NCBI GenBank assembly: GCA_029582265.1
Contig: CM055816.1
Coordinates: forward strand, 29,990,366-30,054,365
DNA length: 64,000 nucleotides
Reading direction: 5' to 3'
From: Zoroaster sp. YZ-2022
Lineage: Eukaryota; Echinodermata; Asteroidea; Forcipulatida; Zoroasteridae
Position numbers and translations under genes: made by a program. The notes below the pieces were generated by a model. That model was not told the origin of the DNA, did not search any database, and saw nothing but the letters and a program-made list of their open reading frames with translations. This document shows, piece after piece, positions 36,244-46,350 of this stretch (the first letter of the stretch is position 1; each line of letters begins with the position of its first letter).

Positions 36244-36719
36244 AGAAGAAGGTTATTTATACATTTTTAAGCAATTGCTTAACCTTGAGCTTTTACTTGT
36301 TAAGCAATTGCTATTGCTTGAGCTTTTACTAGATAAGCAATTGCAAACTTTTATTTATCCGGCCCATTGTTGTGTTAGCAAAAGTACAAGCTCCTTATAG
36401 AGGAACTTGAAAAAATACAAGCAAATGGTACAAATCATTAGTAAAAGGTCACCTTATTTATAGGTTAATAAGAAAATGCTAATCAGTCTAGCATTTGCTT
36501 ACAAAAACTAGCAATTGCTTTTGCTAACTATTCCTAGCATTTACTTGCAAGCAATTACTAACTTTTATTTATCAAGATTTAAGAAAAAGGCTAGTAAAAG
36601 CAATTGCTAGTTTTTATTTATCCGGCCCGATGACTTGAGCAGACTAGTCGAAATGTTGAAAACAAATCAATCGGCTCTTCTCAGAGTCATCACTTCTTCC
36701 AAGAAGAGATTATTACATT

Positions 36720-37490
36720 GCTTTACAATTCAACAGGTTCTAATTTAGAAACCAAAAATTCAAGTGTTAATTGTATTTCAAAAGTTTCCTCTAACAGAAA
36801 GATCTACAACCAAATGAGTATACTCAATAACTATTATGCCTTGGTACAAATAGGGGTTATAAAAATAAAGACCATACTACAGAGGGGTAGTGAGGTGTTA
36901 AAAACTTGCTAACTCACATTACACGTTGTCCGTCAACAAAGTTGCGAGCAATTTGAAGATTTGTATTCACAACTTTAACTTTTAATATTCCTGAAAAATA
37001 TTAAAAATTTAAATCAAATCAAATTTAATTCACAAAACACCACAAAGAAAACCTAATATTCAATGTCGATCTGAGGGTATACGCGTACATGTACAAATGT
37101 ACATATAATGTACACGTGTGGTAGGCATTATTATGGGTATGAAATTATGTACATATGTAAATTTAGCCTCCTGTAGAGGACTCATGCAAAAGCAATATTT
37201 GTATTGATGTCTTCTAAACTAGTTCAAGTGATTTATTTTCAGTGTTGTTCCATTCTCGTTACATTAATAAGAGTGCATGGTAACTCGCATATACATGTAC
37301 ACATGTACATTGGTGCGGTGACTCGCATTACTGGTAACTCACATTTTCATTTTGACAGCTGATAATTACATTGTGCTTGGTACATTTTTTCTTTATCTTG
37401 TCATTTTAGGAATTGGTAGGGAGGGGAGAAGCAAAATATAAAATACCATCAATTAAATCAATGCATGTACAAAAATATTTTAAAATACCT
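36720..37490. other. copy B-specific sequence, no gene recognised
   Basis: It has no counterpart in copy A at this position. The last 170 bp (from CTGATAATTACATTGTGC) resemble a segment at 4,700-4,806 and 38,345-38,430, which suggests a local duplication accompanied the insertion. Confidence 0.5.
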
Positions 37491-37517
37491 TTTGGCATTA
37501 CACAATGCTAACGCCTC

Positions 37518-38195
37518 ATCGATAGTTGTGAACCCATACACCCACATGGATAGTTGTGAATCCATACACCCACATGGATAGTTGTGAACCCATACACCCA
37601 CATGGATAGTTGTGAACCCATACACCCACATGGATAGTTGTGAATCTATACACCCACAGGGATACTTGTGAACCCATACACCCACAGGGATAGTTGTGAA
37701 TCCATACACCCACATGGATAGTTGTGAACCCATACACCCACATGGATAGTTGTGAACCCATACACCCACATGGATAGTTGTGAACCCATACACCCACATG
37801 GATAGTTGTGAACCCATACACCCACATGGATAGTTGTGAATCTATACACCCACAGGGATACTTGTGAACCCATACACCCACAGGGATAGTTGTGAACCCA
37901 TAACACCCACATGGATAGTTGTGAACCCATACACCCACATGGATAGTTGTGAACCCATACACCCACAGGGATACTTGTGAATCCATACACCCACAGGGAT
38001 ACTTGTGAACCCATGCACCCACAGGGACAGCTGTGAACCCATACACCCACATGGATAGTTGTGAACCCATACACCCACATGGATAGTTGTGAACCCATAC
38101 ACCCACATGAATAGTTGTGAACCCATACACACACATGGATAGTTGTGAACCCATACACCCACATGGATAGTTGTGAACCCATACACCCACATGCA
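37518..38195. repeat. 28-bp minisatellite, expanded array (copy B)
   Basis: About 24 tandem copies of the unit that occurs about six times in copy A. Variants (CACAGGGATACT, GAATCTATACACC, one extra base near 37,897) are arranged in repeating blocks, again pointing to block duplications. The 230- and 178-residue open frames across the array reflect a near-28-bp period without stops and are not credible genes. Confidence 0.95.
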
Positions 38196-38603
38196 GGATA
38201 ATAGGCAATTTATTTTGTTTTGTTTTTGAAAAATGTCATGTTGTACTTCTAAAATATAAATAACTTTCATGAAGATTGCCACTAAATTTAAAGACAACCA
38301 CATTATTAAATATCCCCTACACGGTAACTTGCATTACCATTTTGAGGGCTGATAATTAAATTGTGCTTGGCACATGTACGGTACAATATTTTCTACTTCT
38401 TATCATTTTAGTAATTGGTCAGGAGGGTATTAACCATTAACCCAAACCTGAAGGATTGAGGTTACATGCTCTTTGCTAAAGTGAAGGATTTTGGAGGATT
38501 GAGATTATTAGGCATACTTGCCTTTCCATGGTACATGTACATCCATGTTTGTTGTAGTGATTGTGGAGTCAGTGCTTGGGTCAGTGGACACTGTTTATGG
38601 GTA

Positions 38604-39675
38604 GAATGTCGTATCCAATCGCCACTTTTTCTCATTAAATATAACCAATAAAGTAATCTTACCTACCTAGTAAGGTGGAGAACATATGGATGATGATGGA
38701 CATATACTTCAAATTATTCCAGGATATTTATTTCATAAAAAATCAGGCATTTTTGGTATACAATGACTTCCTCAGTCATGTCAGTCTGATCTTGCAAACT
38801 CCACAATAAGTGACCAACACAGTCATTAGGCCGTATTCATAAAAATAAGTAATTACTTACTAGTAAATGCTATAAGTAAAAGCAACAGCTAGGTAAGTAA
38901 AAGGTCTAGTCTAAGCAATTGCTAAAAATCTTATTCATAACCATTTGCTAAATGATTACAGTTGTTACTTGCCACGGCTAGTAAGTTCTCAAGTAGTTGC
39001 TATTGTACTACAGTACCATCCACGAGTCTCGGTATTTGGTGGTATGAAGGTGTTTGCAAGCCATTCCACATTTTCTTTGTCAAACCTAAATAAAGTTCTG
39101 TAAGTGGTAGGGTTGACTTCATCACGATTAAGCCTGATGTTATACACCTTAGGTTGTGGTCTTGGACGTAAAAACATGGCAGAAGATGTGATATGTCTGT
39201 ACTGGCTAAACAGCAAGCCAAAAATTAGGTGCTTGTACAATCACTAGTTAATGCTAGTCGAAGGTCATTTTTATGAATACAAATTGAAGTAGGTGCTAAT
39301 TTCTCTAGCATTTACTTATAAGTAAAAAGCAATTACTAATGCTTAAAATTTGTAGCTTTTACTTGAAAGTCATTGCTTATTTCTATGAATACACATTTAA
39401 GTAAAAGGTTAGTAAAAGGGGGTTGTTACTTTAGTAAAAGCAATTACTTATTTTTATGAATACGGCCTATTGTAAATGCGCAGTGGCAACTATAATAGGA
39501 TCCTTCTATTTTCTGAAGGGGAGGATTTTTTTAGAAGGGAAATAAAGTCCGAAAACCATCATAAAAGTGGATTTTAAAGAGAGTTTTCGCTTTCTGTACC
39601 ACCAAAAATCGATAGAGTTTTTTAACTGGTTAGTGGTTGCAAATTTTTTTTCCAAAAAAGCCCTTCTTTCCCTGT
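38604..39675. mobile_element. copy B-specific dispersed repeat with 8-bp target duplication, containing E'
   Basis: Copy A reads straight through at 4,985, while copy B has about 1.07 kb inserted between two CTGTTTAT octamers (ending 38,600 and 39,684). Outside E' its sequence matches 18,990-19,275 in reverse. An 8-bp duplication is typical of hAT, P or Merlin elements, but I see no clear terminal inverted repeats. Confidence 0.65.
38829..39468. mobile_element. Harbinger-type element E', 640 bp
   Basis: Same ends (AGGCCGTATTCATAAAAAT) and same transposase stub (38,989-39,240, minus) as E, with ATT on both sides. It is inserted in the dispersed repeat. Nearly identical to E, hence recent mobilisation. 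Confidence 0.9.
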
Positions 39676-39785
39676 TTATTGCTCCATGCATACAGGGAGG
39701 GTCCCTGACCATGTCCATGTATCACAGATTAGAAACATGTGTGCATACCTGTCGTGTGCTTGCTTTACTACAGAAGGATTTTGGA

Positions 39786-40185
39786 GGATCCAGGATATGT
39801 GTAAGCAAATGGGCCTAGGGAGTTAGGAAGGATTCAGGTTATGTGTAAGCAAATGGGCCTAGGGAGTTAGGGAGGATTCAGGTTACGTGTAAGCAAATGC
39901 GCCTAGGGAGTTAGGAAGGATTCAGGTTATGTGTAAGCAAATGGGCCTAGGGAGTTAGGAAGGATTCAGGTTATGTGTAAGCAAATGGGCCTAGGGAGTT
40001 AGGAAGGATTCAGGTTATGTGTAAGCAAATGGGCCCAGGGAGTTAGGAAGGATTCAGGTTATGTGTAAGCAAATGGGCCTAGGGAGTTAGGAAGGATTCA
40101 GGTTATGTGTAAGCAAATGGGCCTAGGGAGTTAGGAAGGATTCAGGTTATGTGTAAGCAAATGGGCCTAGGGAGTTAGGGTTAAT
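39786..40185. repeat. 44-bp minisatellite, nine copies (copy B only)
   Basis: The unit contains CAGGTTATGTGTAAGCAAAT and GGGCCTAGGGAGTTAGGAAG. Copy A has a single unit at 5,090-5,135, so the array arose after the duplication. Confidence 0.95.
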
Positions 40186-40639
40186 AACATCAATGAAAAT
40201 TCAAAAATATTTTAAAATAACCATCTTTTGGTAACTCACATTACACAATACTAATGCCTCATCGGTAACTGTGAACCCACACAGCCACATGTAAGGTTAC
40301 AGGCAAACATTTTGTTTTTGTTCTGAAAGATGTCATGTCATACTTCTAAAATATGTATAACTTTCAGGAAGATTACCACTGAATACAAAGATAAGAGCAT
40401 TATTAAATATTCCCTATAAGATCAAAATTTTACCATATTGAAAAACAGCGACATTATTACGCAAGTACACCGCGATGCCATTTTTTATTTGTTGGACTAC
40501 CACCAACAAACTATTCAAAAGTGGGTCATGTGATCAAATTAGGCTTACAAAGATTACCGAGTGCTTTATAAAGTCTACTGGGATCTACATTAAAAATTGG
40601 CATCAATTTATCTATAAATAATTATAATTGTAAAAATAC

Positions 40640-40843
40640 CTGTTGTGGCCAGACTAGGTGTTGGTGGTGGTCCTGAAGTGGTCGGTGTATGTTCTTCCTT
40701 CCTGATTATCACCAGCGTGCTTCTCGACTGGTTCCTAGTAGCTACACCAGAGCAGCTACATGTAACAACACTAATCCCAAGGTCACCGACATCAACCTCC
40801 ACAGAGGTAGTTGTTGTGTACGTGTCGTTGGTTCTCAGCAGCT
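40640..40843 (-). CDS. Ig-superfamily gene copy B, end of second Ig domain and stalk
   Basis: Acceptor CACCCAG, donor ACAG|GTATTT. The frame is conserved with 5,577-5,795 (LLRTNDTYTTTTSVEVDVGD, VVTCSCSGVATRN), with a 15-bp shorter Pro/Thr stalk. Substitutions are mostly conservative. Confidence 0.7.
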
Positions 40844-41087
40844 CTGGGTGAAAGTTATGAAAGAATATCAAAATGTTCTTTAAAAGGGAAAGTTAACTAA
40901 TTACAGCAAAGAATTATGTAAACAAAATTTTATAGCTGATGGAGATTTAGACTTAAAAAATATAACTAAATATCATTTTTTCGCCCATCATTAATCTATT
41001 TTAAATGGAACATTCAGCATCAATAATGTTGACAAAATGCTTCTATTCTTATCTCTGTAAGCATCCATTTTACGCAAATACGTGTAC

Positions 41088-41345
41088 CTGATTCATTCAA
41101 GTAGCTATTTGAGGGTAGTATTATTCGCTCAGTGTCGATTCCTACATCCGTCCAAGTAACCAGCTCATAACCTGTAGTACCCTCCTGTAAATTCTGCAGC
41201 TCTATGCTGACTTGTGGATAGGCGTTATCGACTCTACAGGTGAGATTGATCTTGGACTGGTCAGTTGGAATCAATATCTCACAAGTAGATGGTCCTGGCT
41301 TGCTGTCACAAAGTGAAATCACTGGGAACTCAACCCTGGGAGATA
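41088..41345 (-). CDS. Ig-superfamily gene copy B, start of second Ig domain
   Basis: 258 bp with the same splice sites as 6,043-6,300. It encodes VEFPVISLCDSKPGPSTCEI, INLTCRVDNAYPQVSIELQN and ELVTWTDVGIDTERIILPS. The open frame and cysteines are retained. Confidence 0.73.
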
Positions 41346-41560
41346 CTGCAAAGAGCAAGAATAAGTAACCTACGGTTTACATCCGCATATCATTACAGAC
41401 AATTTCAGTTATTATTTTATATAATTTAAAATTAACTTTTGTAGATATCTCCCATTTGATTTGTACATGTCTTTCAACTGAGGACATTTTTCAAACAATT
41501 ACCACCAACTGAGGACCTATTGTTCCCTGTCCTAGGTTTACAATTTAAACAAATGCTATT

Positions 41561-41892
41561 AAAGGGGCAGTATCGTCCCAATCAACAGGGCATGGAATCA
41601 GAATGCTAGTTTTAAATTAACTCAGTTGCTGTTGCATAAATGAGTTATTAATTTTCAGTCACTGTGTTAATCTTAAACTAGGACACCGATTCCTTGCCCT
41701 GTTGAAAGTCTGCACAAATCCGATGCACTAAACTGCTCGGTCATGGCACCTAGTGACTGAAAATAGGACTCACACGGGTCTTTTTACTTTTGCTGATGCA
41801 TAAATGAGCCAGTAATATTCAGTCACTGTGTTCATCTTAAACAAAAACACAGATGAAAGTCTGCTCTAATCGTGACGATATAGTCCCTTTAA
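41561..41892. mobile_element. fold-back MITE (AAAGGGRCAG family), copy B
   Basis: Counterpart of 6,682-6,958 with about 55 bp of extra interior sequence. Confidence 0.7.
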
Positions 41893-41954
41893 GTATTAGA
41901 GTTTATCTGGTATGGGATTTGGTTTTACCACAAATAGATTTATTTTGGCCATAC

Positions 41955-42152
41955 CTATCACCTCGGTGGGTGCTGATGCATCCTGGAACGGGATGGCGTA
42001 CGGGACAAGTCGACAGTAATATGTCCCTGCAGAATCATCAACAACCTGGTTGATGACAAGGTTGAGGTTCTCATCGATGTCGTATATCCCTGGAGGCACT
42101 CCTCGTCCAAGATTGATTGTTCCCATGTACTTGATTATGAGTGGTGAAGTAT
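41955..42152 (-). CDS. Ig-superfamily gene copy B, V-type Ig domain second half
   Basis: 198 bp, the same length and splice sites as 7,021-7,218. It retains INQVVDDSAGTYYCRL. No partner exon with the first cysteine and signal peptide exists in copy B within the next several kilobases, so as printed this copy cannot encode a secreted or membrane Ig protein unless it uses a distant leader exon. Confidence 0.75.
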
Positions 42153-42223
42153 CTGTTGGGGGAAGGTGGGAGTTGTTCTTTTGAAATGGATCGTGTAACA
42201 TTGGTAATCATTGAAGAAAAACA

Positions 42224-42580
42224 TAATAATAATAATGTGGACTTATATAGTGCACGTATCCACCAAACTGGTGCTCAAGGTGCATTGTTATTACCCCTGC
42301 TCATCAGACTCATAAATCTTTCCCGAAACCATCTCAGCTCCCTGGGGAGTAAACGGCTCAATTGCTGCCATTTCAGCGCATATAGGGCTAATCAAACATA
42401 ACTACCAACTCTGCCCTCACAGGTAACCATTTACCCATGGGTGGAGAGAAGCAAGTGTCTTGCTCAAGGACACAAGCACCACAGTTGCGGTTGGGATTCG
42501 AACCCACATTCTGACGACTCTGCCATCAGAACACAAATCCGATGCACTAAACCGGTCGACCATGGCACTCCATCAAGTCG
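42224..42580 (-). mobile_element. tRNA-derived SINE, family 2, inserted after duplication
   Basis: The reverse complement of the 18,058 SINE: AAT-repeat tail on the left, body, and GGGATTCGAACCCACATTCT (B box) near the right. Copy A lacks it at the equivalent place (about 7,285). Confidence 0.88.
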
Positions 42581-42649
42581 GGATGTTTTATAAAATATAT
42601 TAAAATTATTTAATCACTATAAAATAAAATGCATGAGGTGGAATTAAAT

Positions 42650-43490
42650 AAGTGGCTCATTCTATAAATTAAGGGTCCAAAGTGTGACGTTGGTATCAGA
42701 ATTTCAAAATTGTTTGACATGAACTTTTTCCATATATTTGTAAGGCCTTATATATCTCCTTGATATTTTGAATAATTATTTCATAATTATTGCTCATTTG
42801 AATGGTTTACAGTGGCATGGACTAACAACAGATATAGAAAAGTTTCACGTGTAACAGGGACACCAAATCCAAATGTAAATTCTCTCTAGCATTTAATTTC
42901 AGAAGACTTCTTTTTACTTCTTAGCAGTTTTGAGTAGGCTTCATATAGGTACATACTTTAACAGAACATTCAACCAAACTTTTACATTTCTTCAAATGAA
43001 ATTAAGGCACACTTTTCACCAAAAATGGCGTAAAATTGCAATTCCTTAATTGAAATTGGTTCAAAAAATATTTTTCATCAAAACTGCACATCAAATTTAA
43101 ATTAGCTAAGTCAATGAGGTGATAATAAGGTAATTAAACAATCCAATAGGTCAAACTTGTCATCAATAGCAAGAAAACGATCATAGGAGGTTCAGTGGAT
43201 TTGTCCTCGAGAGCAAAAGGAGACCAGGCCTGCTACCCATTTTTTCTGGATTTCTTACTTTTGTCAAATCAACCCCTGTATAAAAACACCATTTTGTAAA
43301 ACAATTGTTGTCTAAAACCGAAACTACTTGTAACATAAAACAATGCTGGTAATAAACAGGTAAATAACATCCACCACTTCTTCCGAGAAGAGATCATACC
43401 CGAAAGAACTCAATAATATCACCATCATACCAACAGAACAAATTTTGTAAGTGGCTTCATCTGCAGCTTCTCAAAACTCCTCAAAACTAT
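42650..43490. other. no gene recognised
   Basis: AT-rich sequence beyond the duplication end. At 43,374-43,430 a fragment resembles the fold-back repeat of 33,717. Confidence 0.5.
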
Positions 43491-45419
43491 AGTGCTCACG
43501 TGCATTTACAAGAACTGGGGCTTTTAACTTTCCTCATAATCTTATCCTGCGTGCAGTGAATCTTGTTGTCTTCACGAACAGGCCACTTCCAGTAGGCACC
43601 AGCTTTAACCATGACAGAAATTTCATAGTTATCACCAGGACAGACGGTTTTCACCTCACCAGGGAACAGATCACCCTCATAATCAACAACACACCAGTCA
43701 TTCACTGAAATGGACTTAACACCGCCTTCCTTGACTTTAAGTTGCTCTGCAGGATGTGCGACTGTTACAGGTGCATCCTTTGACAGAAGAAAGGTATGAC
43801 CATCTCCACCAATCACACTCATGTGGGGAGATCGTGCTACATCACTAACAGCTGTGCCATCTTGTCTCCTATCCGAAAATTAAACAAGAATTGCATCTTA
43901 AAATATGTATCACATTTTTCAAAGTACCAGTCAGTTGATCATCCTTTTTCGGTTAACTTTTTTTGTAGGTAAGATAATAAAAAACGTTTGGCTCTTGCCA
44001 CAATGTATTTCTTTGCAAATAAAAAATTATATGAAATTATATACTTCTGCTGAAGAAGTGCCAGTCTCCACAGCATCAACATGAAAAGTCAGACAGGAAG
44101 GTGATAAGAATATTTACACAGAAGAAAAACGATTTTGCAATTTATACACTGAAGAGTTGTACATTTTATACATTAAAATTAAACCAACTTAGTCTCTTAT
44201 TTAACAATTGTTTTTAACACTGCACTTTTAAATACATGTTTCATTAATATTTGCTTTTTAAAGGAACAATAATGACGGGGAGTGGGTGGGGGGTTAGGAA
44301 TCACCTGTTTTATTTCCAAGCTGGACTTCTTTCCAGTTCTTGACATAAGTTGCATTGTCACATGGTCCATATCCTTGCAGGCAGGATGTACATAAACAGG
44401 ATAGATTCCTGGTTGCAACTACAGCAGCTTTAACAGTCTTAACACAATGGACAGCCATAGTACCAGGAACTGTTTTTACAAAGCGCTGACTTCTTGAGCG
44501 GTCTATGTTCTCCTGTGGTATATAGAAAGCAGTCCTCCGGAAATGCAAACAATCTCGTAGGCTTCTTCTCCAGGTTCGCCCAGCAGTAATCATACAGCCC
44601 CTCGCATTCTTGATAATGGCCCTTCCTACTTTAACTGCAGTGCTTGCATGATTTTTTTTAGGACTGTACTCTCACCGTCACTGGCCCCCTTTCCATGCCT
44701 TGTCCCGAAGTAGTTGTGTTGAATTGGAAATCCGTAATCTGAAGTTGAATAGCTGATGTCTGATATGGGGCCTTTGGATTTATACTGAGTAGAACATCCA
44801 TCTGAAAATCTGTACATTTTTGAAATGTTGAGCTTCCTAGTCTTGGTCAAGTGGTTGACTGCTGAAGAGATGAATGAATTTACTGCATGATAGTCATGGA
44901 GTAGGTCATCACTGATGAAGACCATTGATTCAGTCACAGTGTCATCACATGATTCATATTTATAATATGTAGACTATTGGATGTACTGTGGCAGAATCCT
45001 GTGTCCAGTAGGCACCCTGTATACTTCGTCCTGGTATGTGCACTTAAAGTTCTCAGCAAAGTCCAATATACAAAGTACAGAGTCTACAGGTAGAAGTTGA
45101 TTGAAGTTTTTTCAGTTGCTTACTCTGCCAGTCTTTATTGAAAAGATGTTGGGCATAGGGTTTGGCCTCGTTCTTCAGTTCAGCAACAAAGGTTGCCGAT
45201 GCTTTCATTTTTTGTTATGAGGGTTCGTTTTTTCACTTGCTTGGTGGCTTTGGTGGTCACAACTTCTGTAGTGATCAACTGCCATTTTTTCCACTCGACT
45301 CGTCGTGAAGTTAGTGGCTGAAGAGATGACAGATACTTATGGGTTGGTGAAATTCTTGCGTCGGGAGATAAACAATTGATTTAATTTTGCCCTACACCGA
45401 CGTGTGTATAGCACTGTAT

Positions 45420-45556
45420 ACTTAGTGCTTTCCGAGTGTCTGTGAAAAAACTACACAGGCGACTCGGGCGGGATTCGAACCCACGACCTCCTGCTTACTA
45501 GTGCAGACGTCTTAACCTCTCGACCACCGAGCTTGCCCGATGACAATTGGCCGGCT
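45420..45556 (-). mobile_element. tRNA-derived SINE, family 1
   Basis: Minus strand: GGCAAGCTCGGTGGTCGAGA (A-box side) and GGTTCGAATCCCGCCCGAG (B box), then CACAGACACTCGGAAAGCAC. This tRNA-like head is better preserved than that at 9,440. The head's 5' side has been split off by the mariner element. Confidence 0.78.
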
Positions 45557-45570
45557 AGAATCCCATACAG

Positions 45571-46350
45571 GGTGTCCCAGAAAAAAGGTAATTCTGACAA
45601 TAAGGGTTAATTTTGACAAATATATGCTTTTTATGGCTTATTAATCATGTTTTACCATAAAGTAGGAGCAAAATGCTTTCCAGTGGTATCTTGATTGCAT
45701 TCCTCTGGTCATGCATCACTGAGCACCATTGTTTAGAAAATGCTATGTGAAAACCCTTTTGGGACAGTTCATGGTCAGACATGAGCAGCACATTCAGATA
45801 TGGCCCGAGGGAAATCTAACCGTTTGAAAGCATGTGATACGTACAAGATGTTTATCAATGGGTGATATTTATTCAGTACTGAATTATGCACCAACACCTT
45901 CCACGTGCCCACCTCCTCTTTCGGTGCAAAGTCCACAACGGCGGCGCATGTCAGCCACAGCTCGTCTCACCATTGCAGGATCATCACGTAAGATTTCGAC
46001 CTCATGTTGAATGCGGGCTTGCAAATCCTGAAGGTTACGTGGTGGACTGGTGAACACTTTGTTCTTCAAATACCCCCACAAGAAAAAGTCACAAGGAGTG
46101 AAATCTGGTGACCTGGCCGGCCATTCCACAGCATGTCTGACCATGAACTGTCCCAAAAGGGTTTCCACATAGCATTTTCCAAACAATGGTGCTCAGTGAT
46201 GCATGACAAGAGGAATGCAATCAAGATACCACTGGAAAGCATTTTGCTCCTACTTTATGGTAAAACATGATTAATAGCCATAAAAAGCATATCTTTGTCA
46301 AAATTAACCCTTATTGTCAGAATTACCTTTTTTCTGGGACACCCTGTATA
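45571..46350. mobile_element. mariner-type element with ~215-bp terminal inverted repeats (deleted)
   Basis: The ends are CAGGGTGTCCCAGAAAAAAG and its inverse, flanked by TA. The inverted arms run about 215 bp each. Between them lies the C-terminal part of a Tc1/mariner-superfamily transposase on the minus strand (about 46,150-45,884), with WPARSPDFTPCDFFLWGYLK (third catalytic acidic region). The first two catalytic residues are gone, so this is an internal deletion derivative with very long TIRs. Confidence 0.88.

Larger units (their letters stand above)
34681..36365. mobile_element. Harbinger-type element C (middle layer), carries intact Myb-like gene
   Basis: GGGCCGGATAAATAAAAA starts it and the inverse ends it, and ATT flanks both sides. 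Minus the inner element E it is about 1,041 bp and matches, in reverse orientation, the element at 31,840-32,878. It therefore represents a second insertion of the same deletion derivative. Confidence 0.88.
33852..36628. mobile_element. Harbinger-type element D (outer layer of nest)
   Basis: It begins GGGCCGGATAAATAAAA and ends with the inverse. After removing the nested elements C and E it is about 1.09 kb. It carries part of a PIF/Harbinger transposase (34,087-34,660, minus). No matching 3-bp target duplication is visible (TCC left, GAT right), perhaps because it jumped into the loop of a hairpin or the flank was later changed. Confidence 0.8.
33717..36712. repeat. fold-back repeat split by nested transposons
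   Basis: The left flank of element D (33,750-33,836: ATAATCTCTTCTTGGAA ... GCTCAAGTCATCGTC) is the reverse complement of its right flank (36,629-36,712: GATGACTTGAGCAG ... AAGAAGAGATTATT). D therefore sits near the middle of an older hairpin-forming repeat. A third, partial relative is at about 43,374-43,430. Confidence 0.75.
28144..42650. repeat. segmental duplication, copy B (expanded)
   Basis: It matches 1-7,365 throughout but is almost twice as long. Insertions account for the difference: a Harbinger-type element (31,840-32,878), a block at about 33,716-37,490 holding a nest of Harbinger-type elements, a block at 38,604-39,675, the SINE at 42,224, and minisatellite growth at 37.5-38.2 and 39.8-40.2 kb. 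It has four of the five visible Ig-gene exons. The signal-peptide exon is absent, because similarity stops near 42,650. Confidence 0.93.

Noticed and set aside
37516..38303. Long open frames (230, 178, 153 residues) of GVWVHNYPCGC-type repeats
   Set aside because: They follow the 28-bp minisatellite in several frames at once and vanish at its edges; the shorter copy A array gives only short versions. No start context or family similarity.
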